The notes beneath the pieces are model-generated. The model was not told where the DNA came from. It saw only the letters and a list, made by a program, of their open reading frames with translations, and did not search any database. A DNA stretch of 64,000 bases from Rhyzopertha dominica (lineage: Eukaryota > Arthropoda > Insecta > Coleoptera > Bostrichidae). The stretch is taken from contig QCXZ01000003.1 of NCBI GenBank assembly GCA_025024175.1, positions 36,666,257 through 36,730,256 on the forward strand, in the 5' to 3' direction. Below, piece by piece: positions 52,546 to 64,000 of this stretch. Numbering within the stretch: position 1 is the stretch's first letter; each line of letters begins with the position of its first letter. Both the position numbers and the translations under genes were made by a program.

Positions 52546-55500
52546 TCCTGAAAAAACTATCATATACGAAAACGCAATGCTCCACAGTCCACAGCGGCAT
52601 GATTGAAACTAAACAATAATGATTCACAAACTGCCAGATCAGGGAAGGGCGCTGACAGCCTTGGTGACTCCTCCCAATTTAGTACTATGTACCAACCTAC
52701 TTATTTGAACAAGCTTGGTCCAAAAATGTTTTAAATGCCATTGAGTGGTAAGGAGGAGCTAGTACCTACTACACAGTATCAGAATGATATTTCGAAACAT
52801 GATGTAATGTCAGGTTTTTAATATAAAATAATACGTGAGTACATATTAAAGCTACAGAAGTACAGAATTATAATCTAATATCATACTAAATATGTCCATT
52901 ACTTCTAATTATCCCTAATTACATCACGTACCCTAGTCAACCATGGAATTAAACTTTGAAGTAGTAACGCCCTTAAAACGGTTGGACGGCGCCTGATGTT
53001 CGTCGGTTTCGGCTACGTGATCCATTTACCACCAATCCGAGGTAATATCATTAGTACTGCGGGCTAATTTTGGGCTTTAGTGTTTCTCCAGACTTGTATT
53101 CTCCGCCAATATCGAACACCGTTAATGGCGATTGATTTGTTCGTGGCCGAAGGAGTTTGTAAATGAATCCAAGATGAGATGTATACCCTTATACAAAAGT
53201 TGGAGGAATAAATATAGTACATAACTGCAAAATCACTGAGAACTATTGTATAATTTATGTATATATACGTCAAATGATGCTCCATTGCTTATTATAAACT
53301 ATTGGCAAAGTTAAATCTGGGTATTTTCGTTAGGTAGGGAAGTAATCTTACAGTAGCACAGACCAAATACGGCGAGTGCCGAGGCGGTGCAGGTACTTAC
53401 CTACGGTCCGGCACATCCGTAAGACAATGTTCTAGTAATGAATAGTGATGTATGGTGCGATTAAGTTACTTTAATATGTCAGGAAGTGAAAACCAAAAAT
53501 TTCTGCCGAGCCAAGCGAGGGAAATAGTATCGTGTTTACAACTATTTTAAAAATGAAAGTACCTTCAGTTATATTGAGTGTTAAACAAATGACATCAGAT
53601 GCAACGAAAATTGCTAGTGCAGTTACTTCTATTGCATCTTAAGTAGCAGCATTTCAGTCTTCAAGTCACCCTGAAAGAAGAGGCCAAGAAAAAGCACTAG
53701 CTAAGTTATGTAAGCTAAACTGAACAACTAAATAAGACTGAATTTGAATGCCATGGTTTGAAAGATATATTAAAAANGGTGGCGTTGAACGCAAAACAAA
53801 CGAAAAGTACTTATGGAGAAACATGATATTATCACTTCGCGTTCGCTATATAAAAAAATCTATACTTTCGAGTTCAAAATATGCCGATTGTCAACCTGGA
53901 CGAGATTTGTGTGCACCCTTCCCAGAAAAACTGGATCGATGGTTCAACGAAAATGTTAGTTGCAATATATTGAAAGTACAGCGGCCTATTATAAGTACAT
54001 GCTCGGTGGGGAAACTTGGATTCCCACAATATTTAAGGCAGGCACTAAAACTGTTGACTATCACTCCTAGAGAAATTCGGAGAATTAAGGAAAATGACTG
54101 AAAGATTAATCCCGTTGATCTAGAAAGAGTGGATTACTGGTAGAGAGTGGTACCCATCTCGGCGTAACGTGGGGTAGGTAGTGGTCGTGGCTTTTACAAG
54201 CTAAGGGCAAAAACGCTGCATGGCATATGGCAGTGCTACACAAATACTGACTGCACTACTTCTATGTCTGCTATAAACTGAGATTCGTTGTTTGTTTTTT
54301 GCAATTTAGTTACTATATTGTCTCATGTTTTTCAAATTGTGAATACAGTTGCTTCAAATCAATACAATGGAATAGAGAAAATATTTTTTAATTTGTTATT
54401 TGGAATAGACAGTTTCAGTAATTTTGTGGCAAATGTCTATAGACTTCAAATGTCAGTGTTCAGAATATAACCTTTAACTTGCTCATTAGAACGTAAACTG
54501 GAAAATTGGATAGTTACTTTTCCAAAGAATGATGTTTTAAAACAAAAATTATCGGGGCCTTCAAAAGCAATAACTTTTACCCATCAGAAGCCTCTGTAAT
54601 TTGCAGTAACCATTTTTTGTATGCTGTGACAAGGACGAGATGTTCTTAACAAGGGATGTTGTGCTTAGGGTTTTCGACTTTCCGCATAAGGACCCAAGAA
54701 AAGAGTGATGTATTTTAAAATGGTTTAACACAAGATTTAGGTTTGTCGTTACAATTACTAGTTTTGATTGTCAAAGAAACAAAGTATTTCAGGAAATTCT
54801 TATGGCGACACTTTTGTTGGTCGTTTCGTTAGGTTTGTACCCAAAGCTCTAATAAAACCCAATGTGGATAGCGCGTTATTTGCTTTGCAAACGATAAACA
54901 GGTAGCCAACGTAAAAGGGATAGCATTTTGTCAACTTGAATAACGTGATTTGAGCAAGAAGCTCGACGCCATCCACTTATTTGCTTTGTAGGCAGAACGG
55001 AGACTTAATTAAATATTGTTACAATTCGTAATTTTTAACGTAACGCGAGATTTTAAAATTTAAGTAAGTTTTTACATTTACCGATCCTGAAAATTAATTA
55101 GTTATTATTATAGTGGCTTAATGCGATATAATGTCTGATAATTAATGCCAATATTAAAGTTATTAAAGAACTCTTTCGTCGTTGAATAAATAATAATATT
55201 TAGGTGGTTACTAATTATTATGCATCCTAGTCTAATATAAACATATTATGCTCTTTAAGATTATGAAATACGAGTATATTGTCGTACCTGATCGATGTTG
55301 CAGAAGCCAAATATACATCACTAATTTTTTATTGCTGTTTTTACTAAAACTTAGCTTCTATACACAGATTTACAAATTTTGGGCGGCTTTGTAAGTCCTC
55401 ATTTATTCCTCCCCGGTAATAGGATAAACAGAAGACGTATTACTGCAAAAACTGCCTAATTAAGACGTATGTTGCTTGTATTTCTTTGCCTTAATATTTC

Positions 55501-58500
55501 GGAATAGATGTTTTTGCTGTCTTACTAAAATACATTCCTAATAAATTTAAAACTATTATTTGTTAAAATATATTTTACCATATGGACACAAAGATTTCAT
55601 AAGTAAATTATAAAAACAGTTACTCTGACTTTAATATCCATATTGAATAAATAAACAATTCCTGTAGTACAAAATAATAGTCCATGTAAATGGGGTTTGC
55701 GCCCATTGAATGGCTTAATAACTACTGTAGTATAAAGCTACAAACCTTTCGTTCAATGCGATAACTCCTTACATCAATGTATTTTGTATTTAATTTAATT
55801 TTGGTTTTTCTTAATGTATTACACAATTATTCCCACGTATGCAGCTTTATTTATGTAGTTCATGCCGTCCCCTTTAAAGTTTTCTAGTAATTATTTCGAT
55901 AATGTTGAAGTCAGAAGAAAAGCTCGTTTACGAACGAGCAGTGACTCTTATGTAGAATATTACAATTCAATGAAAAACAGCGTTTTTTTTATTAATTCCG
56001 TAGTACTGCTGAATAAAAGGTATTTCTTCGACTTCAATAAATAAGCAAAATATGAAAAGCGATGTCAAAGGTACAAAGTACAGGATACCCCTTCGTACAA
56101 AGCAGTTGAAACCCTTTTTTTGATAAAATCGAAAACACATCGCTTTGTAGCAAAAAAATGCGTTCCTTAATTCAGGATATACACTTTTTATATAGTTTCC
56201 CTTGTTAGTTTCCATTATTGTTTATAATCCTCATTAAATAAAATTTTGTTATAATTTGGAGATGACGAGGTTTATTTGCCATATTGTATTGTACATATTA
56301 GTATTTATGTTCTCCCTGAAGCACTTTTCTTATTCGCACTTGGTCCATAATGAGCTAGCGCTGTCCCTGTATAGACACCATGTTTTACGTTACTCCGATA
56401 ATCGGTTATGTGCAGTTGATGTCCTATCATACAAGTAAGCTTAAGCCCTACGCTGAGGTGTTAATTATGCTTAACTACTTAGCTTGTTTACAAATATTGA
56501 TCTAGTGATTTTGTCCAAATCTACATAAATGATCTGCTTTGTTAAAGAAATGTTGAAATAAGTGAAAAAAAATAATTTGCGGTGATGATTGTAGTTTTAG
56601 TGATGAAATGAAAAAAGGTGATCAATCGCATTTCTAAGAAATCTGGACTTTTGTACTACTGGATCCTTTGCAGGACACAAAATTTTGTTGCTTAGTAGTT
56701 AAAAAAGTGCTTTTTGACCCCTCATTAAATTATTGCAAAAATTAGAGTAATACCAAAATTAGTAAAAAAAACCTAACAATGGATACATTTTATTAATTAG
56801 AAAAAAATAAGCCTTTTCAACCATAGCAAAACCAACTATGGTTGGTCTGAGTACCACACTTGATTCAGAATAAAATATCTATAAAAAAGTACAGTTTTTT
56901 TTTGTATCTACATAGCTAATCGAGATACTAAGACCTGAAGAAATGTCACATTTTTCAAAAGTTTGCTATAGCTGTAAAACAAAAGACGTTAGAAAAATGG
57001 CGATGGTACAGCTCACCTCACAACAAAAAAGTAATGCAGTAATGTCGAAAGCGTAACCCTCTAGCATCAATAGTTACCGAGATACCCTACAATTACAACG
57101 AAAATGGGTCACCCTGTACACGCTAGGTGCAGTCTGTCATTTGTGGTGCAGTTTATTAAAAAAAAGCAGTAGGATTTGCAAGTTCTACCCTCAACTACCT
57201 TGTTGTTGTTCGTTTAGAGGATGTGATCCGTGCTCAATACAATAATTTTGATGACCGTTATTACGTTCTTTAAAACCGAAAGTACGTNAAATAGAACATT
57301 ACNCTCCAAGCTGATTTCNGGCAGTGGCAAAAACGGGCTCTGTTNCATTGTGACTTGTGCATTACCGTAGCGTGACATCACCGTCTCGCCTCAGCCTCTT
57401 TGCGCGCCAGTATTAATCGCCTTTAGTTTAACTTCTGTGAAGTTATTTAACAACCAATCGTTGTAAATGAAACATCACTAAGATTGTAATTTTTTTCTCC
57501 ATTTTTTAAGACAATGTTTATACAAGTTTCTAATTGTAGCAATGCTCTTTATATTCAGATAGTGCCTGAGCATATGCGATTTTTTTTCGAGCAGCTATAT
57601 ATTGTAGACAACGTTATTTGGAAGAAATGTAATAAGGTACTGTATATTAAATAATAGTAAGCTTCTACTTTTAATAACATGCGTTGCTGTAATTTGTGGT
57701 AAACTCTTGAGTGGAGTTTAGGCTGTTTTAAGGTGTTTTTGTCCAAAAGCCCAAGACTTCTTTCTCCACGAAGACATCAAATCAAAAAGTGTCCCGCCTG
57801 GCAACTTTAAAAGTTTGCCCGATATACGCCTCACCAGAAAAATAGGTTTACTTCAAATCATACAATGAGGGATGGTTAAAATAGGTGCTAATCAGAGCAA
57901 ACTATATTGTCCTACTGTGCGCAGAACATTGCAAACAGCCAATTTCTTTTTAATTCGGAATGTCAATCTATATCGAAAATAAAGGAACCCGGAACCCGTA
58001 TTTTTGCGTTTTTTAACTAAAGATTAGGAATATACGAGCGTGACGTCAGACTCCGCAGCACCCACAATTCGTGCGCTTTTCACTTATTCACTGCTACTTC
58101 ACGATGATGTGTGTGCCACTTTTATTGTTTACAACTTTACATCTTGTCAGCTTACGTTCTTTACACCTTCTCATAAGGCTCTTTATCGCAATCATCCATT
58201 GTTGAACGCGTGTGACGAAATGGCGGCTTATGAAACTAGATTTTTAATATACTAGTGACGTAGCAAAAATAAGTTATACGAAACCAACTGTTGTGAGGTA
58301 CATGTGGTAAAGATCCGGTATTGTGCGTCGATACACGTTATTTCTATAGTGGGAGTCGAACCCCTTGTAATAAGTAACGAATATTTGTTGTACCATTTTA
58401 CATCATCATCAATTTTCTATTAGTATTTAGTTTATGTAACCAATTATTAAAGAAAATAAATTAATGAGAAAAATAATCAAAGTTGCGGGTGTGTCATTCT

Positions 58501-60480
58501 TTCCAGCAGAATATTAATATACAATTTTAAAGTTTTCATAATCCTTTGTTACATTAAAGTGATATTTAAGATTTTTTTAGGATAGAAGCACCGACCCAAA
58601 CCTATTTTTGCGGAGTAAATTTAATTTATTACTAATTAAATGTTTCAAATAAGTACGCTAGACATGATCAACTTTGTAAAATGGCTAAAGGTAAGATAAT
58701 TGGGTTGATGGTTCTGGTTCCTAAGCCATCGCTTGATATGGCAGCCAAGTTATAAATAAGAAACCACTTGTGTAAGTATAGGTACTGTTAGAACAATAAC
58801 TTGACATTTATATATGTTTATAAATCTAGGTGAATGAAATTAGTTATATTCAACACTTTCTGTTAACAATAGCAAGCTGATGCTTGCAAATTGTACAAAT
58901 TTTTAATGCACATGTAATAAAGGATCATATCATATCATATCATACCTTAAAGACAGGAAAATTAGTGCTCTAAATCAGTCAGCAATGAAAATTTCTGTTA
59001 TGAATTTCTGGCTAATCTTAANTTTATTATTGCTTTATAATTCTAGGAATAAAAATAATTTATGACAGGATGTCGACATCGTGCTTATCTTTTAACACCG
59101 TTGAATATTGCGGTAACACAATCATAAGAGATCTTATCATGCATCTTAAAATATAGGAAATGAGAGATCAGTGGTTCCAGAATATGAATTAGTTTTTCTC
59201 CAATACAAAATCGATGTGTCTCAGTTATTATAAGCTGGAAGTAAGAGAAGCAAAAATGCGTCTGACACTTTCATTAAAGAATTCTTAAGACGCAGTGCGG
59301 CACAGGGTGTTTTTGTCGTTCATATAAACCCGTAAGACCGTGACCAGAATACCCTCAGAAAGTTAATAAAAAAGCAATATTATTGAACTGCGAACTGACA
59401 AACTTTGTTGAGCAGGTGTGGGGTGAATTTTATGTACTATAGACTTATTGTGTTGGGGACAAAGGATAAGGTTCAAAATTTCTTTATAATAGTGAACGGA
59501 GAAGTTCGTAACCTTTCATCGTACGGAGGTTTTCTTGCTCACAGTAATCTGAAATCATTTATGGATGAAGTAGTATAAAAGAATAATGAGATTAAGATAT
59601 CATAAACCATTGCAGTGTTCAGTACAAAAAAAGCTTTTCACTCTAAGCAACTAGAAAAGTATGTTATGTTATATATANTATCGAATAAGTATATTTTTAT
59701 TGTGTATTGTGTAATACTCCACTTTGAAAATCTTGTTAAAAAATAGCTTTGTGTAGACAAACAGAAATCTAGAAATATTTATCATTTTAATGGTGGTCAT
59801 CACAAATACTGCTCAAAACGTATCAAATATCATAATTATTTTGTGTTTTATTATTTTAATTCTGTGTTGGCTGATAAACGAAATACTATTTTGTTTGTTT
59901 TAACTAAAGAAACGCTAAAGCATTTATTTACGCAATCTTATTTGAACATTTATAGCTCTGGTGAACATGAAATGCTTCCCTCGACGATTGTCATCGACAG
60001 CAACGTCGCAGCTGCAGGTTATAATGCGAGTAATTTTGATTTATAGATGCTGTTTAAGAGATAGTTAGTTGTGTTCCACTTAAAGGTTTATTATTAAGCA
60101 ATGTAAACGTTTTCAACAACTATAAAACAAATAAACAAGTGCTTTATGAAGAGGTCGCTTTAGTTCTTATGAAGTACTAAATAACAATAACGCCTATACT
60201 AAGGTTTTACCTACTAAAGCAACATTTATGAAACCATTAGCTTCTGTAAGACTATATCGGAGATCTAAAGGTTATACAGTTTAGTCTCTAATGCACTCAA
60301 CTCAACAATGTATCCATCTTGGAAGAAGCATCACTGAAATTAACTAATGTATCTGTATGCTCATATAAGACTAGTATAAAAATGTGCACTTGCTTCTTAT
60401 ATACTAAATTACATTGTTTATTCCTGGATATTATTATTCAGTATAAAAATTTAAAGAAAGTAGAAGATGCTAAGAAACAT
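52546..60480. other. Non-coding, no gene recognised
   Basis: The ORF at 53748-54101 (117 codons, one N) shows no known motif. Upstream of it, 53.50-53.56 kb reads LPSQAREIVSCVYNYFK, like the N-terminus of some arthropod transposon proteins, but nothing coherent follows. A TCACCCTGTACA at about 57111 and CACAGGGTGTTTTT at 59305 resemble mariner termini. Four Ns cluster at 57287-57345. (CATAT)n-like repeats lie at about 58923-58945. Confidence 0.4.
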
Positions 60481-60570
60481 TGACATGTTGTTTTCCGGAC
60501 TGGTTCCCACGTGTCGAAACGTCAAGGTCTAATAACCAACGTGGGAACCAGCCCGGAAAACAACATGTCA
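60481..60570. repeat. 32-bp-arm hairpin with hammerhead-like GAAACGTC in the loop
   Basis: Arms 60481-60512 and 60539-60570 are reverse complements with one mismatch (a G-U in RNA). The 26-base loop contains TCGAAACGTC, identical to the 3' core part of the PLE A hammerhead-like motif at 14.37 kb. No CUGANGA element is present. Confidence 0.7.
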
Positions 60571-61754
60571 TCGACAACAACCACGGAAGCCTTCAAAGCT
60601 AAGAAAAATTATTTGGTAATGCTTGTTCTCTCGCTTCCGTTTAGCTGTAGTAGGCGAATACAACTTACCCATGAAGTACAAGTCTTACATTTTCTACTCG
60701 AAGTATATACACCATTTAATTATCTACAAGTTCTACAAGTGTAACATTGAAAATTACAATCTACGCGTATAAACCCTTGTTCCAAATCGGTGATCACTAT
60801 TACCTATAATAATTATTATAAGTAGATAAACAATAAAGATAACTTGCTTTTGTTTACAAGATAACATCTATTGGGAAATTATGTTGGTGATAATGGTTCT
60901 CTGAGACAAAAACTAGCTAAAACTGTAACCTATGTTTAAATGTTTAAATTTGGGACCAAAATAACATTGCTAAATATTGTTAGGTTTTTCCATAGGTTTT
61001 TTCTAATTAATTGTAATTAATTTATAATCAGTGTAGTCCATGTAGATTCAGTTGAAGTCTTTATATTATATTTATATTTTCCCTGCACAACACTGTTGCC
61101 TGATTCCGTTGTAATCTCTGGTTATCTCTAATAGAAACATACGCGGCGTTTTCGGATTGGCAAGAGAAAATATAAGAACTATAACTATTATTCCTACCTT
61201 TAAGCTTTTTTGTTGTAGTTAATTTTGTATTTTCTCCAGCATATTCAATTTTATCTATTAAAATATTCCATGGAACAAAATTAGTCATTTAGTATTGACA
61301 TTTGTAGCACAATGAAATTGCAATTACAAAATCATGTTCAAAGAGTATACTGGTAATTCAAAATTTTTGACTTCTAATAGTTTTCTGTTGAAAAGTTATG
61401 CACAACTGTATGAAGTTTCTATATAAAGAGATCGATGTCCCTTGGTGTAAACTTTGAACTACTCGGCATGTGAAAGAGGTGGTGGCAAGCAATGTACTTC
61501 ATTAAGTAGATTTCCTCAGAGAAATCTGTAGTTGCGACGTAGGATGCTTTACATCCATGCCTGAATTAAAATGAAATGTTTGAAACTAAGTTCCCAACAT
61601 CGAACAACAGAATATTCATCATAAAATACCGTGCCTCATGAAAAAACATGCTGATTATATTTTGTTATTCATCGGCTTAAGCTGATTTTTTTTGCTGGAA
61701 GTAGGTGTATTCATAAACAAATAGCTTTGTTCACCACATAGTTATTATTGAGTG
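60571..61754. other. Non-coding, nothing recognised
   Basis: The small ORFs at 60511-60744 and 61061-61288 have no recognisable content; the first starts inside the hairpin loop. Confidence 0.4.
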
Positions 61755-61944
61755 TGTGGCAGCACTGGTTGTAAAGTAATTACTTCACAATTTAACACTT
61801 GGCAACATGAGCAGCCACCTTTCTTACGCACGGCAATAACGATTAGGCTGTCGATGTTGTTATAAGAAATAGTTGTGTTCATGCCAATAAAATGTCAATT
61901 TAATTTCACATAAGCCTCTTATCAATTCACGCAAATAATCCACA
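61755..61944 (+). repeat. Candidate 5' LTR of the Gypsy element
   Basis: 190 bp beginning TGTGGCAGCACTGG and ending AATCCACA (TGTGG/CCACA termini), with CCAATAAAATG inside as a possible polyadenylation signal. It ends four bases before the primer binding site. The 3' LTR lies outside the window, so this rests on position and termini. Confidence 0.6.
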
Positions 61945-61948
61945 GCAG

Positions 61949-61960
61949 TGGTGACCCCGT
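61949..61960 (+). promoter_or_regulatory. Primer binding site, tRNA-Trp type
   Basis: TGGTGACCCCGT matches the tRNA-Trp primer site used by CsRn1-clade Gypsy elements. Confidence 0.6.
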
Positions 61961-61978
61961 CAAAAATGGACACAGTTT

Positions 61979-62650
61979 GTGACAGAGAATACAGTATTTA
62001 TCTCCTTCGAAACCATGTTGAACGAAAATGGGGCCTCAGCTGCACGAGCGCCGGCTGCACCCCTCGGCCCAACCCCATCTTACGTCGACAGTTTCGTGAG
62101 GCATCCGTCCTTCTGGAAGGTTGAACTTACAACTGTACAACTGGAAGCCCAATTTGATCTCGCGCACATAACCGCCGATCAAACAAAATTTGACTACGTA
62201 ATCAGCGCGTGGACACAGAAATCCTAGCGTAAGTTACAGAAATCATAGCATCAAACAAGTATGGTACATTAAAGGTAGATAATTAGCATATTATGTCGAC
62301 ATTAGTGAACAACGTATTCGTCGGCTGTTAGCCGGTCTCGAACTTGGAAACAAAAAACCATCTCATCTGTTAAACCAGATGCAGAGACTTGATGTATCCA
62401 CCGTTGCTCCAGAATTATTGAAGACTTTATGGCTATAACGCCTGCCAACAACAACGACCTGTTACAAGCACTCCGACAACTCACACAGGTCGTCGTTGAA
62501 CTGAAACTTGCTGCAACTGACAACTCTAGGTATAAGCAATACAACAGACCCAGAATTTGCTGGTGCTACAGACGATTTAAGGAATACGTCCACAATTGTT
62601 GTCAACCCCGCAACTACCCCAATATATCCCCAAATAAACAAAATCGCTAA
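61979..62650 (+). pseudogene. Gypsy Gag fossil
   Basis: The frame from 61979 reads RHPSFWKVELTTVQLEAQFDL and HITADQTKFDYVISA, the start of the CsRn1-type capsid (FW...VEAQF pattern). It stops at 62227. Shifted frames continue with RIRRLLAGLELGNKKPSHLL (62318-62375) and the LLQALRQLTQVVVEL region. A zinc-knuckle-like CWCYRRFKEYVHNC near 62560 ends it. It is a nucleocapsid/capsid relic with at least two breaks. Confidence 0.7.
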
Positions 62651-63511
62651 AGACGAGTTTCAATTTATGCTGTCCCAAGGAATATGAATACCATCAAATA
62701 ACCCCAGGACCAATCCCTTACATATGATAAAAAAGAAAGACGGTACGGCGTCCAGTAGGCACTTACCGCGCTTTAAACAAAGTAACCGATCGCTATCCAA
62801 TTCTCCATATTCAGGTTGTGTGTATTCCCTGCATGGAAAACCAATTTTTAGTGCGATAGATTTGATTAAAGCAATCGATCAAGTTAAAGTAGGACCTTCA
62901 TCTATTCCTAAAACCGTAATTACTCCTTTTGGTCTATACGAATTTTCAAAAACGCAATTTGGATTTAGACATGCTGCCCAAACCTTTCAAAGATTTCTGC
63001 ACATTATAATTCGCGATTTGGATTTCTATTTTCCTATGTTGATGACGTGCTTGTCACTTTCTTTAGTTTTGAAGAGCATCACCAACATTTCCAATTACTA
63101 TTTAGTCGCCTTTACAAATATGGTGTTACCAAAAACAAAAAAAAATCAGCTTAACTGTGACAGTTACGAAGTTTTCTCCTCAGAAACTGAACCTCTATCC
63201 GACAAAGTGCACATAATTTTAAATTACCCTAAACCAAAAACCGTTCAGGACTTGCGTCATTTTTTAGGAATGATAGATTTCTATGGAGATATATTCCCAA
63301 CGCCACAATAAATCAGATGTGGAAAATGCATTTGATGATTGTAAACAGGATCTTGCAAACGTCGCCTTGTTAGTGCATCCGTCATCTAAAGCATCCATCT
63401 CTCTCACTGTCGATGCATCAGATCGCGTAATAGGCGCTGTGTTTGACAGCAATTGTGGAAACCTGTTTTTATTCCAAGAAACTGTGCCCAATCCAGCAAA
63501 GATATAGTACA
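62651..63511 (+). pseudogene. Gypsy RT and RNase H fossil
   Basis: HMIKKKDGT (62722-62750) is the KKDG block before RT motif 2. Then VYSLHGKPIFSAIDLIKAID holds the first catalytic aspartate and TPFGLYEFSKTQFGFRHAAQTFQR is present. The YVDD catalytic block (about 63037) is in another frame because of an indel. The motif after DGT (R.CGDYR) is corrupted. NYPKPKTVQDLRHFLGMIDF and DCKQDLANVALLVHPSS then VDASDRVIGAVF (RNase H start) follow, with a gap. Non-functional. Confidence 0.75.
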
Positions 63512-64000
63512 TTTGGTCGTGAACTTTGAACAATTTATTCAGCAATAAAATCATTGCGCCACTTTCTTTTTAAGGTTTTTACAGATAGCAAAAAATGGAT
63601 AAGCATTCTCCCTGTTAGACTCACTATTTTTTATTTTTAGCCAATTTCCGACCAATACCCAACATATTAGCGGCAAGCTTAACATTGTCGCCGACAATCC
63701 ATCTCACCTTGAAAGAGTTCATTGTCCTACTCCTATCAACTGTAATGAATTTTCAGCACTTCAAACGACCGACCCAGAATTACAACAGATCTTACATATA
63801 CCATCATCTTCAGCGTTACAACTACCTCTGTCTGCAAGCATTCCGCCTGTTTATTGCGACATCAGTTCAACAGTAGTTAGACAGACCATTTGCACCCGAA
63901 CCTTTGCGTCTTAAAATTTTTACACAGTACTACAACCTAGCTTATCCAGGTATTAGAACCACTAACAAACTTATTTCATCTAGATTTGTCTGGCCTCTAA
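63512..64000 (+). pseudogene. Gypsy RNase H end and integrase beginning, truncated by window
   Basis: Broken frames give FEQFIQ-like and SLRHFLFKVFTDSKKW (RNase H LRHFL and TD), then PLRLKIFTQYYNLAYPGIRT (integrase zinc region HNLSHPGIRAT-like) and SSRFVWP at 63980-64000. The integrase core lies beyond the window. Confidence 0.55.

Larger units (their letters stand above)
61755..64000 (+). mobile_element. Decayed Ty3/Gypsy (CsRn1-type) retrotransposon, running off the window
   Basis: A candidate 5' LTR, a tRNA-Trp-type primer site, broken gag, then RT, RNase H and the beginning of integrase (KLISSRFVWP at the very end). Protease and the N-terminal RT are missing, so gag is followed almost directly by mid-RT. 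Multiple stops and frame changes. Confidence 0.75.

Noticed and set aside
53748..54101. 117-codon ORF as a transposase
   Set aside because: Suggestive composition and a helix-like sequence upstream, but no recognisable catalytic or DNA-binding motif.
54590..54720. THAP-domain pieces (CSNHF and FPHKDPRKE)
   Set aside because: They occur in the wrong order and in different frames, so probably coincidence.
1..64000. CRISPR arrays, rRNA genes or bacterial operons
   Set aside because: No regularly spaced short direct repeats, no rRNA sequence and no ribosome-binding-site-led gene strings were seen.

Overview
The window is AT-rich eukaryotic DNA, most likely from an insect. The evidence is one spliced coding exon with canonical GT/AG sites, and fossils of Penelope-like (PLE), non-LTR, Bel/Pao, Ty3/Gypsy and Tc1/mariner-type elements of kinds common in arthropod genomes. 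A beetle is possible but the sequence does not prove it. Isolated N characters mark unresolved bases. There are no operons, CRISPR arrays or bacterial signals. Apart from the exon at the left end, everything recognisable is mobile DNA or its debris.

Layout. At 2.0-2.3 kb (minus) lies the first coding exon of a SCY1-like pseudokinase (SCYL2-type) gene that runs off the left edge. At 3.2-3.6 kb (minus) is a decayed PLE reverse transcriptase (RT). At 5.3-5.6 kb two tRNA-derived repeats face each other. At 7.9-10.0 kb (plus) is a 5'-truncated, otherwise well-kept CR1/Jockey-type LINE with one frame break and an (ATT)n tail. At 12.3 kb is an RT fossil. At 13.35-13.81 kb is a near-perfect 464-bp palindrome whose arms each encode a hammerhead ribozyme (HHR). 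At 14.4-16.8 kb is a larger inverted repeat made of two GIY-YIG ends of one PLE, interrupted by an unidentified 0.85-kb block. At 27.4-28.2 kb is a transposase fossil. At 28.5-29.4 kb (minus) and 49.3-50.3 kb (plus) are two related PLE 3' ends, each followed about 200 nt later by an HHR or HHR-like motif. At 31.4-32.6 kb is a four-unit foldback array. At 32.8-33.5 kb (minus) is an RTE-like fossil, followed by another HHR repeat copy at 33.6 kb. At 34.58-40.84 kb is a complete, very young Bel/Pao retrotransposon (266-bp LTRs, 5-bp target duplication). At 50.9-51.25 kb is a GC-rich island. At 51.3-52.5 kb (minus) is a Tc1/mariner-type transposase fossil. At 60.5 kb is a long hairpin. From 61.76 kb to the end is a decayed Ty3/Gypsy element of CsRn1 type.

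The most interesting thread is the recurrence of HHRs. One family is a short dispersed repeat (13.4, 13.7 and 33.6 kb, with a decayed copy at 18.5 kb). It has a canonical core, a palindromic stem III and, in the best copies, a 13-bp outer stem I with a TATA-like box just upstream. A second family is attached to PLE 3' ends (50.26 kb intact; 28.54 kb mutated but with a compensatory stem I change). All fit type I HHRs with minimal, palindromic stem III, the type described for PLEs and retrozymes. Activity, transcription and mobility are inferences.
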